Below are positions 7,364 through 14,642 of a DNA stretch of 44,753 bases, in pieces. Made by a program: the position numbers and the translations under genes. Location: positions 1 to 44,753 of the forward strand of contig NZ_JAENHP010000040.1 in the NCBI RefSeq assembly GCF_016834655.1, given 5' to 3'. Position 1 is the stretch's first letter, and every line of letters begins with the position of its first letter. Source of the DNA: Paractinoplanes ovalisporus. Lineage in GTDB: Bacteria; Actinomycetota; Actinomycetes; Mycobacteriales; Micromonosporaceae. The notes under the pieces are model-generated. The model was not told where the DNA came from and made no database searches. It was given only the letters and a program-made list of their open reading frames with translations.

Positions 7364-7948
7364 ATGACTCCGGACATCGATGCCTGGCAACCGTGGCGGC
7401 CCGAGCAGGTCGCCGAGCGGCTGGACGGTGTCGGGGTGCCCTGGTACGTCGCCGGCGGCTGGGCGATCGACCTGCACCTCGGCGGCGGGCTGCGCGAGCA
7501 CGAGGACCTCGAGATCGCGGTCCCCCGGGAGCGGTTCGAACCGGTCGCCGGGCGCTTTCCCGATCTGGCGTTCTGGGTGGCCGGTGACGGCAAGGTGGTT
7601 CCGGCGACGCCGGCCGCGCTGGCCGAGCAGTATCAGACCTGGGCCTACGACACCGCGGCCGACGTGTGGCGTTTCGACGTGTTCCGCGAGCCGCACGACG
7701 GCGACACGTGGATCTCCCGCCGCCACGAGAGCCTGCGCCGCCCGTACGGGGAAATGATCCTCACCGACCGCAACGGGATCCCCTACCTCAGCCCCGAGGT
7801 GGTGTTGCTGTTCAAGGCCAAGCACCAGCGGCCGAAGGACGAGCAGGACTACGCGGCGGTCGCGCCCCGTCTCACGCCGGCCCAGCGGGACTGGCTTAAC
7901 CACGCGCTCGGGATCGTGCACCCGGGGCACGCGTGGATCGTCAGTTGA
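7364..7948 (+). CDS. Nucleotidyltransferase, ANT(2'')/lincosamide-type fold
   Basis: The 194-residue cytoplasmic protein has the core of small antibiotic nucleotidyltransferases: VAGGWAIDLHLGG (residues 29-41), then REHEDLEIAV (44-53) with acidic residues Glu47, Asp48 and Glu50 at the metal-binding positions. ANT(2'')-type enzymes carry GGWAID plus an H-D/E-D cluster in the same spacing. A later LSPEVVLLFKAKHQRPKDEQD segment also fits this family. Such proteins may inactivate aminoglycosides or lincosamides, but many environmental members have unknown substrates. It is transcribed alone from a probable leaderless promoter, and its last 8 bp overlap the end of the convergent CAP gene. Confidence 0.82.
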   Translation: MTPDIDAWQPWRPEQVAERLDGVGVPWYVAGGWAIDLHLGGGLREHEDLEIAVPRERFEPVAGRFPDLAFWVAGDGKVVPATPAALAEQYQTWAYDTAADVWRFDVFREPHDGDTWISRRHESLRRPYGEMILTDRNGIPYLSPEVVLLFKAKHQRPKDEQDYAAVAPRLTPAQRDWLNHALGIVHPGHAWIVS

Positions 7949-8690
7949 CGAAGTCCTGAACCATCCAGGTGACGCCCTTGCCGTCGCGCACGATGCTCAG
8001 GCCGATCCGCTTGAGGCCCGGGTTGAGCAGGTTCTTGCGGTGGCCGTCGTTGGGCGGCACCTCGGCCAGCATGCTGTCGGTGAGGCCGTTGGCCGCCTTC
8101 ACCTGGGCCGAGGCGCTGGCGTCGCTGGAGCCGTAGCCGATGTTCTCGGCCGCGCCCGACCATTTGACGCCCTGGGCGCTGAACCGGTCGCCGATGCCGC
8201 CCTCGCCGGGGCACTGGTGCGACAGACCGCAGCCGTCGATCATCTTCTGGTTGTGGATCGCGGCCGCCTTGGACAGGTCGGCGTCGAGCTGGAACGGGGC
8301 CAGGCCCTCGTCCTTGCGGGCGGCGTTGATGTGGGCCAGCACCTGCTCGACCACCGTGCCGCTGGTCTCGGGAACGGTCGCCGGCGGCTTGGTCGTCTTC
8401 TTCGGCTTGGTGGGCTTGGGCGACGAGGTCTTCTTCTTCGACGGGGTGGGCGACGGCGCCTTCGACGTGGGGGCGGCCGAAACCGTCGCGGAGGGGGTGG
8501 CCGACGGCTCGCCGGATGGCGTGGGCGCGAGATCCACCCGCAGGGTCTGCTGCTCCGAGGCCCGGTCGACCGCGGTGTCGGCCTCGGCGTTGCGGGTGAT
8601 CCCGACGAAGGTGAAGCCTCCCCCGATCACCACGGCCGTGGCTCCGGCCACCAGCGTGTAACGGAAACGGGCGGCGGCGGACATCGGCAC
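7941..8690 (-). CDS. Secreted/anchored CAP (SCP/PR-1) domain protein
   Basis: A 249-residue protein. An N-terminal hydrophobic segment (about residues 10-30) acts as signal or anchor. A Ser/Pro/Thr/Lys-rich linker (about 55-110) looks wall-spanning. The C-terminal CAP domain (about 118-249) contains HINAARKDEGLAPF, AAAIHNQKM, SGAAENIGYG and GHRKNLLNPGLKRIG, typical of the bacterial YkwD-like subgroup. Two Cys residues in DGCGLSHQCPG may form a disulfide. The role is probably extracellular, but the activity of these domains is poorly defined. GTG 8690 or ATG 8684 could start it. It overlaps the convergent nucleotidyltransferase gene by 8 bp. Confidence 0.9.
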   Translation of the reverse strand: MPMSAAARFRYTLVAGATAVVIGGGFTFVGITRNAEADTAVDRASEQQTLRVDLAPTPSGEPSATPSATVSAAPTSKAPSPTPSKKKTSSPKPTKPKKTTKPPATVPETSGTVVEQVLAHINAARKDEGLAPFQLDADLSKAAAIHNQKMIDGCGLSHQCPGEGGIGDRFSAQGVKWSGAAENIGYGSSDASASAQVKAANGLTDSMLAEVPPNDGHRKNLLNPGLKRIGLSIVRDGKGVTWMVQDFVN

Positions 8691-8796
8691 GGGAGGGTCA
8701 CCTCGGGCATGGGGGACAACGCGGCCCTCACTATGCGTCGCCCACCGGCCGTGATCGGCGGCCCTAAGAACTCCTTAAGGTTCGGAACACCGAGAT

Positions 8797-9006
8797 CTAA
8801 AGATCCAGGTCGAATTCGCCGTCGCGGACCCCGCCGAGGAACGCGTCCCACTCGGCGTGCGTGAAGACCAGCGCCGCGCCGTCACGGTGTTTGCTGTCAC
8901 GCACCGCGACGATGCCGGGCAGGTTGACGGCGACCTCGACGCAGTCGCCCCCGTTGCCGCCGCTGCGCTTGCTCTTGTGCCAGATGGCACCGGTCAGGTC
9001 AGCCAT
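8797..9006 (-). CDS. DUF397 domain protein
   Basis: A 69-residue protein with the DUF397 pattern: WHKSKRSGGNGGDCVEVAV, VAVRDSK, then ALVFTHAEWDAFL. DUF397 proteins in streptomycetes and relatives are encoded next to XRE-DUF5753 regulators and act as their partners in development and antibiotic control (whiJ/abaA-type loci). Here its start overlaps the end of the upstream XRE gene by 8 bp, so the two are translationally coupled. Confidence 0.93.
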   Translation of the reverse strand: MADLTGAIWHKSKRSGGNGGDCVEVAVNLPGIVAVRDSKHRDGAALVFTHAEWDAFLGGVRDGEFDLDL

Positions 9007-9874
9007 CGCTCTCCTTGATGATCGCCCCGATGAGATCGTCGGAGTCGGCCCGGGACAACGCGACGGACTCGAGTTCGCCCCAGATCGATTCATAAGTCGT
9101 GACTTCGTGGAGCTTATCGAGGTAGAGCGCGCCGGTGAGACTCTCGCAATAGATCGTTGTCGGTTCGGGAGAGGCGGTTCCCACACCGAGGAACTCGAGG
9201 ATGGTGAACTGTCCGGAACTGGCCGCTTTGTGGGGGCCGGCCGCGAACGGGATCACCCGCACGCTGATGCCCGGCCGGTCCGGCGTGTTGACCAGATGGG
9301 CCAGCTGCCGTTGCATACCGAGGGCGTCGGGGATGGCGCGGCGCAGCACCCCCTCGTCGATCAGCACGTCCAGTTCGGGCGCGCGGGGACGCGTACGGGA
9401 AAGCAGTGATTGTCTTTCCAGGCGCATGGCGACCGCGTTGTCGACGGCGGCCTCGTCGGCCCCGATCCACTTGCGGAAGATCCACTCGGCGTACTCCGGG
9501 CGCTGGAGCAGGCCCGGGATCACGCTCGGGGCGAAGGACCGCAGCCGGCTCGCGGCCTGTTCCATGCCGACGTAGAGCTCGAACCAGGCCGGCACGACAT
9601 CGCCGTACGCGTGCCACCAGCCCTTCGCCTTGGACTCGTGGGCGAGGCCGATCAGCACCTCGGTGATCCGTGCGGGCGCCCGGTACACGTTGCACATCGC
9701 GATGACGTCGTGCTTGCGGACCGGAACCTCACCCTTCTCGATCCGGTACATGCGGGCCCGCGAGAACTCGAGTTCCTCGGCCGCGCCCATCAGGGAGATC
9801 CCGGCCTGCTCGCGCAGCTGGCGCAGCAGCCGGCCAACCTGACGGCGGGGGACGGTGGACCCGGTTTCGCTCAT
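8999..9874 (-). CDS. XRE-family regulator with DUF5753 domain
   Basis: A 291-residue protein with an N-terminal XRE helix-turn-helix (about residues 10-65: LLRQLREQAGISLMGAAEEL, SRARMYRIEKGEV) and a C-terminal DUF5753 domain (about 95-280: YVGMEQAASRLRSF, VIPGLLQRPEYAEW). It pairs with the downstream DUF397 gene as in whiJ-like loci. GAGGAG precedes the ATG. The upstream region holds clustered GAGA repeats and palindromes that could be its operator. The gene is divergent from a SAM-dependent methyltransferase of a type often found beside such pairs. Confidence 0.93.
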   Translation of the reverse strand: MSETGSTVPRRQVGRLLRQLREQAGISLMGAAEELEFSRARMYRIEKGEVPVRKHDVIAMCNVYRAPARITEVLIGLAHESKAKGWWHAYGDVVPAWFELYVGMEQAASRLRSFAPSVIPGLLQRPEYAEWIFRKWIGADEAAVDNAVAMRLERQSLLSRTRPRAPELDVLIDEGVLRRAIPDALGMQRQLAHLVNTPDRPGISVRVIPFAAGPHKAASSGQFTILEFLGVGTASPEPTTIYCESLTGALYLDKLHEVTTYESIWGELESVALSRADSDDLIGAIIKESDG

Positions 9875-9928
9875 CGATCTCCTCTGTCAGGGCGGAACCT
9901 GCTGTGCCGAACGAGACAGTTTTCCCGC

Positions 9929-9966
9929 CTCGATCGAGACAACGAGAATCCCTTTCCGGGAATCTC
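9929..9966. promoter_or_regulatory. Candidate operator cluster for the XRE regulator
   Basis: Contains the perfect 10-bp palindrome CTCGATCGAG (9929-9938) and, at 9944-9966, an inverted repeat GAGAATCCC-N5-GGGAATCTC with one mismatch. GAGACA occurs twice just before. The region lies between the divergent XRE and methyltransferase genes, which is AT-richer than its surroundings. Confidence 0.45.
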
Positions 9967-10052
9967 GCGGCGCCATATATTAAGCCATCTCCATACCTCT
10001 CGGTAAGTGTGCAGTTGCTAACGGTAATTCTTTACTCCTGACAAGATCCAAT

Positions 10053-10058
10053 TAGGAT
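10053..10058 (+). promoter_or_regulatory. -10 box of the methyltransferase gene, leaderless
   Basis: TAGGAT lies 7 nt before ATG 10066. This favours ATG 10066 over the in-frame ATG at 10057, which would lie inside the box. Confidence 0.5.
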
Positions 10059-10065
10059 GGTTGTC

Positions 10066-10863
10066 ATGACCGACAGGTTCGACTCCGGCACCGCCCACCC
10101 GGCCCGCCGCTACAACTACTGGCTGGGCGGCAAGGACAACTTCGCCGCCGACCGAGAGTCCGGTGACCTGCTGGCCAAGTCGTATCCGGCGGCGCGCATC
10201 GCGGCCCGGGCCAACCGCGCGTTCCTCGGGCGGGCCGTGCGCTTCCTGGCCGCCGAGGCCGGCATCCGCCAGTTCCTCGACATCGGCACCGGCCTGCCCA
10301 CCGCCGACAACACGCACGAGGTCGCGCAGGGCGTCGCCCCCGAGTCGCGCATCGTCTATGTCGACAACGACCCGATGGTGATGGCGCACGCGCGGGCCCT
10401 GCTCACCAGCACGCCGGACGGCGAGACGACCTATCTCGAGGAAGACCTGCGCAACCCCGAGCGGATCCTCGCCTCGGCCGGGATCCTCGACTTCACCCGG
10501 CCGGTCGGGCTGATCCTGGTCGCCGTGGTCCACTTCCTGCCCGGTCAGGAGGAGTCGCTGCGGATCGTGCGCACGCTGGTCGACGCGCTGCCCGCGGGCA
10601 GCCACCTGGTGATGTCGCTGGCCACCACCGACCTGCTGACCCCCGAGCTCAAGGCGGCGTGGGACGAGTCCCTGCGTACGGGCCGGTCCGACGTGTACCC
10701 CCGCACGCGCGAGGAGTTCGCCGCCTACTTCGAAGGTCTCGACCTCGTGGCGCCGGGGATCGCGCCGGTCGGCGACTGGCGGCCCGACCCGGAGGCCGAG
10801 GAGCACCCCACCCCGGTGGAGGCGTCAATCTTCGGCGCGGTCGGGCACAAAAAGGCCGGCTAG
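10066..10863 (+). CDS. SAM-dependent methyltransferase (DUF574/Methyltransf_19 type)
   Basis: A 265-residue cytoplasmic protein. It opens with PARRYNYWLGGKDNFAADRE, a signature of the actinobacterial DUF574 family. The SAM-binding motif I is LDIGTGLPTADNTHEVAQ and motif II is YVDNDPMVMAHARALL. The substrate is unknown. In actinomycetes these genes are often neighbours of XRE/DUF397 pairs, as here, where the XRE gene is divergent about 190 bp away. Its last 39 bp overlap the convergent multi-HTH gene. Confidence 0.92.
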   Translation: MTDRFDSGTAHPARRYNYWLGGKDNFAADRESGDLLAKSYPAARIAARANRAFLGRAVRFLAAEAGIRQFLDIGTGLPTADNTHEVAQGVAPESRIVYVDNDPMVMAHARALLTSTPDGETTYLEEDLRNPERILASAGILDFTRPVGLILVAVVHFLPGQEESLRIVRTLVDALPAGSHLVMSLATTDLLTPELKAAWDESLRTGRSDVYPRTREEFAAYFEGLDLVAPGIAPVGDWRPDPEAEEHPTPVEASIFGAVGHKKAG

Positions 10864-11787
10864 GGTCAGCTGCACGGCCGAGATCAGCTCGGCCGACCGG
10901 GCGCACGCGGCCTTCGCCCGGTCGAGCGTCTCCTGATAGCGGTGCGGGACCTGCCGCGGGATGGTGGCGGTCACCTGGCGGCGGGACGAGTGCGCGACCG
11001 CGATCGTGGAACGGGGCGGGTCGGATTCCTTCAGCGCGGCCCGCAGACGGCGTACGGCCGGGTTGCCCGCCGGGGTCACGTAACCCAGCCGCAGCGCGAG
11101 TTGCTCCAGCGTGACCGTGCCCAGGCGGTAGTCGTCGAGCGCGGCCGGGTCGAGGGGCGGACGGGCCCGGCTGCCGCTCGGACGGCGCTTGATCCCGTAG
11201 TCGACCAGCAGCTCCCGGACCGCCTCGGCGCTGACCCCGGCCTCCCGCGCGATCTGCGGGCAGCTCAGCCCCTCGTCCTGATAGAGCTTGACGAGCGTGT
11301 CGCGGGTCAGCTGGCGGCGCAGCCGCGGGGCCGGTCCGGGCCGGCCGGACGACAGGCGGTAGCGCGCCAGGCGGTAGCGCACCTGACGGGCGGTCGTGCC
11401 GGTCAGCGCGGCGACCTGGGCCGCGGTGAACCCCTCCCGGACGACCCAGTCGCGCAGCAGATGCTCGGGCAGCGGGTCTTCGGGCGAGCCGACCACAAAA
11501 TAGCTGCGGTCGGGAACCAGCACGGCCGCGGTCACCAGCCGTTCCCGCACGCCGTCGGGCGCGAGGCCGGTCTCGGTGGCGATGCGGGAGGTGAGCATGC
11601 CGGCCCGCCAGAGAGCGAGCAGGCGTTCCTGCGACAGGAACGGTCCGCCGGTGACGATGCTGTAGCGGCGCAGCCAGCCATAGACGGCGGCACGGCTCAG
11701 ACCGAGACGGACGCCTATCTCGGCGGCCGGCACACGGTCACGCAGGGCCCACTGCTGGAGCTGATCCGGATCGGGACGCATCGCCAC
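10825..11787 (-). CDS. Protein of five tandem helix-turn-helix units
   Basis: I know no named family for this 320-residue protein. Reading it by eye shows five HTH-like units spaced about 50 residues apart: near 8-44 (AAEIGVRLGLSRAAVYGWLR), 52-90 (TSRIATETGLAPDGVRERL), 106-146 (AAQVAALTGTTARQVRYRL), 159-199 (CPQIAREAGVSAEAVRELL) and 212-252 (LEQLALRLGYVTP). Each has a hydrophobic helix, an A-x3-G turn and a basic recognition helix. The C-terminal 65 residues are basic. It probably binds DNA, perhaps over an extended site. It overlaps the convergent methyltransferase gene by 39 bp and is divergent from the DNA glycosylase gene, with only about 40 bp between. Confidence 0.8.
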   Translation of the reverse strand: MAMRPDPDQLQQWALRDRVPAAEIGVRLGLSRAAVYGWLRRYSIVTGGPFLSQERLLALWRAGMLTSRIATETGLAPDGVRERLVTAAVLVPDRSYFVVGSPEDPLPEHLLRDWVVREGFTAAQVAALTGTTARQVRYRLARYRLSSGRPGPAPRLRRQLTRDTLVKLYQDEGLSCPQIAREAGVSAEAVRELLVDYGIKRRPSGSRARPPLDPAALDDYRLGTVTLEQLALRLGYVTPAGNPAVRRLRAALKESDPPRSTIAVAHSSRRQVTATIPRQVPHRYQETLDRAKAACARSAELISAVQLTLAGLFVPDRAED

Positions 11788-11828
11788 ACCCCCGTCCCCA
11801 TCATGGCCCAGAAGCGCTCCATTTCCGG

Positions 11829-12467
11829 GTGTGCTTGGCTGATCGGGTGGAGGAAAACTGGCTCGACCTGCCCGCCGCCGAGGTTGACCTGGCTGCCCGG
11901 CGTCTGCTCGGGTGGCGTCTGGCGGCCAACGGCGTCACCCTCCGGCTGACCGAGGTGGAGGCCTACAGCGGGCTCGGCGAAGACCCGGCGTCGCACGCGC
12001 ACCGCGGGATGACCAACCGCAACGCGGTCATGTTCGGGCCGGCCGGGTTCCTGTACGTCTATCAGATCTACGGCATGCACTTCTGCGCCAACATCGTCTG
12101 CGGCGAAGAGGGCCGCGCGGCCGCCGTGCTGCTGCGCGCCGGCGAGGTGGTCGAGGGTCTGTCCGTGGCCAGGGAGCGCCGCCCGGCCGCCCGCGGCGAC
12201 TCGGACCTGGCCGCCGGCCCGGCCAAGCTGATGCAGGTGCTGGCGCTCGACCGGTCGGCCAACGGCACGTCGGTGATCGACGGGACCGGCCCGCTCACCG
12301 TGTCGGCGCCGGCCGATCCGCCCGGGGTGATCGAGGCCGGGCCGCGGGTCGGGGTGACCTCGGCCCACGACGTGGCGTGGCGTTTCTGGATCGCGGGCGA
12401 TCCCACGGTGAGCGCCTACCGCCGGCATTCGGCGAAAACCCGGCGTCGGAGCGTCCCGGACCGCTAG
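11829..12467 (+). CDS. 3-methyladenine DNA glycosylase (AAG/MPG family)
   Basis: Removes alkylated purines from DNA, starting base excision repair. The protein shows the AAG fold core: LRLTEVEAYSG with the catalytic-type Glu, HAHRGMTNRNAVMFGPAGFLYVYQIYGMHFCANIV, then a C-terminal GPAKLMQVLALDR and RVGVT. The length of about 205-212 residues is right for bacterial members. GTG 11829 or GTG 11847 (VEENWLDL) could start it; the second is closer to the family N-terminus. It is divergent from the multi-HTH gene and followed 11 bp later by a membrane-protein gene with its own -10 box. Confidence 0.93.
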   Translation: MCLADRVEENWLDLPAAEVDLAARRLLGWRLAANGVTLRLTEVEAYSGLGEDPASHAHRGMTNRNAVMFGPAGFLYVYQIYGMHFCANIVCGEEGRAAAVLLRAGEVVEGLSVARERRPAARGDSDLAAGPAKLMQVLALDRSANGTSVIDGTGPLTVSAPADPPGVIEAGPRVGVTSAHDVAWRFWIAGDPTVSAYRRHSAKTRRRSVPDR

Positions 12468-12470
12468 CTT
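12465..12470 (+). promoter_or_regulatory. -10 box before the small membrane protein
   Basis: TAGCTT overlaps the glycosylase stop codon and lies 8 nt before ATG 12479, so the gene may have its own near-leaderless transcript. Confidence 0.35.
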
Positions 12471-12478
12471 CAGGTCTG

Positions 12479-12991
12479 ATGATCTCGCAGCGGTGGTTGA
12501 TCGCGGCCGGCGCGATGTGCTCGGCCGGCCTGCTCTGGTCGGTGGTGCTCATCGCGGGCCTGCTGGCGGGCGTGCGCCTGGTGCCGACCGCGGTCGCGGT
12601 GGCCGTCGCGGCCGTGCTGACCCTGCCCGCCGTGATCGCCGGGGTGCTCGGCAACCGGTGGTACTACCGGACGACCCGGCCCCGCGTGCGGTGGAGCCTG
12701 ACCTCGTGGGTGCCGCCGCACGTGCCGCACTGGGCGAGCATGCTGGCCGGGGTCTTCTTCTTCGGCTTCTGGCTCGCCGTCGTGGTGGCCTTCGCCGGGC
12801 TCGACGGCCGGACCGACGGGCCGCTCCCGCCGGCCGACCAGGCCCGGCAGCAGGCCCTGGAACAGCAGATCTCGCTGGGCGTGCTGGGGGCGCTGGCCGT
12901 GGGCGGGGTGTTCATGACCGGGGCGATCCTGACCCACCACGCCGCCCCGCAGCCCACCGAGACCCAGTCGGCCGGCCAGGCCCTGGCCTGA
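12479..12991 (+). CDS. Hypothetical four-helix membrane protein
   Basis: A 170-residue protein with four hydrophobic segments (about 6-28, 35-57, 82-102 and 125-147) and a basic loop (NRWYYRTTRPRVRW) after the second. I recognise no motif. It follows the glycosylase gene by 11 bp. Its stop codon lies inside the palindrome CCTGAGCGCTCAGG (12987-13000), which also supplies the stop of the convergent potC-like gene. Confidence 0.7.
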   Translation: MISQRWLIAAGAMCSAGLLWSVVLIAGLLAGVRLVPTAVAVAVAAVLTLPAVIAGVLGNRWYYRTTRPRVRWSLTSWVPPHVPHWASMLAGVFFFGFWLAVVVAFAGLDGRTDGPLPPADQARQQALEQQISLGVLGALAVGGVFMTGAILTHHAAPQPTETQSAGQALA

Positions 12992-13000
12992 GCGCTCAGG
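12987..13000. terminator. 14-bp palindrome carrying both convergent stop codons
   Basis: CCTGAGCGCTCAGG is perfectly symmetric. TGA on the plus strand (12989-12991) and TGA on the minus strand (12996-12998) end the facing genes. It may act as a weak bidirectional terminator; it is short and has no U-tract. Confidence 0.4.
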
Positions 13001-13811
13001 TGCGGCTCGCGCCCGCTTCCGGGCCGGCCACCCGCTGGGCCAGCCACACCGGCAGCACGGACAGCACGATCAGCACGGCCGCGACCACGTTCACGACCGG
13101 CGCCTGGTTGGGGCGGAACAGGTTGTTGAAGATCCAGATGGGTAACGTCTGGATCCCGGGACCGGCGGTGAACGTCGTCACGATGATCTCGTCGAACGAC
13201 AGCGCGAACGCGAGCAGGCCGCCCGCCAGCAGCGCCGATCGGATCATCGGGAACGTGATGTAGCGGAACGTCTGCCCGGGCGACGCCCCCAGGTCGGCCG
13301 ACGCCTCCTCGAACGAGACACCGCTGCGGCGCAGCCGGGCCAGCACGTTGTTGTAGACGGTCACCACGCAGAACGTGGCGTGCCCGACGACCACCGAGAA
13401 CAGGCCCTTGCCGAGACCCAGCGGGGCGATCACCGAGCGCCACGCGCTGTCCAGGGCGATGCCGGTGACGATGCCGGGCAGGGCGATCGGCAGCACGACC
13501 AGCAGCGAGACGGTGTCGCGGCCGAAGAACTTGTAGCGCTGCACGGCGAACGCGATCATCGTGCCGAGCACCAGGGCGATCGCGGTGGCGCCGAGCCCGG
13601 CCTTCACCGAGGTCCACAGGGCGTCCCGCGCGCCGCCGTTGTTCCACGCGGCCGTCCACCACCGGGTGGTGAAGTCGTGCGGCGGCCATCCGAACGTACG
13701 GTCGCCGTTGAAGGAATTGACCAGCACGAGCAGCAGCGGCACATAGATGAAGAACAGGCCGAGCGCCATCACCGCCCGCAACGCCCAGCGCGCCGATGGG
13801 GACAGGGTCAC
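12996..13811 (-). CDS. potC: ABC transporter permease, PotC-like
   Basis: A 271-residue inner-membrane subunit of a spermidine/putrescine-type importer, with about six membrane helices. The EAA loop reads EEASADLGASPGQTFRYITFP, and FDEIIVTTFTAG is typical of PotC. The GTG start overlaps the stop of the upstream permease gene by 4 bp (GTGA), so the two are translationally coupled. It is the last gene of the potA-D-B-C operon. The substrate (polyamine or a related cation such as a gamma-aminobutyrate-type compound) is inferred from the family only. Confidence 0.9.
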   Translation of the reverse strand: MTLSPSARWALRAVMALGLFFIYVPLLLVLVNSFNGDRTFGWPPHDFTTRWWTAAWNNGGARDALWTSVKAGLGATAIALVLGTMIAFAVQRYKFFGRDTVSLLVVLPIALPGIVTGIALDSAWRSVIAPLGLGKGLFSVVVGHATFCVVTVYNNVLARLRRSGVSFEEASADLGASPGQTFRYITFPMIRSALLAGGLLAFALSFDEIIVTTFTAGPGIQTLPIWIFNNLFRPNQAPVVNVVAAVLIVLSVLPVWLAQRVAGPEAGASRT

Positions 13812-14641
13812 AGCTCCTCCAGGGCGCCCGAGCGGCGGACCGCGGTCAGATAGATCACCATGATCAGCACCGGGATGCAGGCGATCGCGGCCGCGAACGG
13901 CAGGTTGTTGGCCGCGCCGACGTTGGCGTAGACCAGGTTGCCGATCAGCTGGGTCTTGCCGCCGACGATCTGCACGGTGATGTAGTCGCCCAGCGACAGC
14001 GAGAACGTGAAGATCGACCCGGCGAAGATCGAGGGCACCAGGATCGGCAGGACCACTCCGCGGAACGTCCGCCCGGCCCGCGCGCCCAGATCGGCCGACG
14101 CCTCGAGCATCGAGTCGGGCAGCCGTTCGAGGCCCGCGTAGATCGGCAGGATCATGTACGGCAGCCACAGGTAGGACAGCACGATGACGACCGCGACCAG
14201 ACCGTAGCCGGGCGTGCCGATCAGCGAGTCGAGCGGGCCGTCGTTGGCCAGCAGCACCCGCCACGCGTACGCCTTGACCAGGTACGACGCCCACAGCGGG
14301 GTGAGGATGGCGATGACCAGCCAGCCCCGCGCCCGCGGCGAGGCCACCTTGGCCATGTAGAACGCCATCGGCAGGGCCAGCAGCACGCAGATCACGGTCA
14401 CCGCGACGGCCACCCCGAGGCTGCGCAGCGTGACGTTGCGATAGACCTCCTCGGTGACGATGGTCCGGAAGTTCTGCAGCGTGAACTCCCGGACCACCTC
14501 CCCGGTGAACCCGTTGACGGCCCAGAACGCGGACACCAGCAGCACGGCCAGCGCACCCAGATAGGCGACGACCAGCCAGAGCATGGGCGCCGAGAGCAGG
14601 GCGGCCAGCCGCAACCGCGGGTGCCGGTGGAGAAAGCTCAC
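13808..14641 (-). CDS. potB: ABC transporter permease, PotB-like
   Basis: A 277-residue membrane subunit with six predicted helices. The EAA loop is LEASADLGARAGRTFRGVVLP, and FSLSLGDYITVQIVGGKTQLIGN is characteristic of PotB/PotH-type permeases. It overlaps the next permease by 4 bp and begins 1 nt after the stop of the binding-protein gene, so all are in one operon. Confidence 0.92.
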   Translation of the reverse strand: MSFLHRHPRLRLAALLSAPMLWLVVAYLGALAVLLVSAFWAVNGFTGEVVREFTLQNFRTIVTEEVYRNVTLRSLGVAVAVTVICVLLALPMAFYMAKVASPRARGWLVIAILTPLWASYLVKAYAWRVLLANDGPLDSLIGTPGYGLVAVVIVLSYLWLPYMILPIYAGLERLPDSMLEASADLGARAGRTFRGVVLPILVPSIFAGSIFTFSLSLGDYITVQIVGGKTQLIGNLVYANVGAANNLPFAAAIACIPVLIMVIYLTAVRRSGALEEL

Positions 14642-14642
14642 G

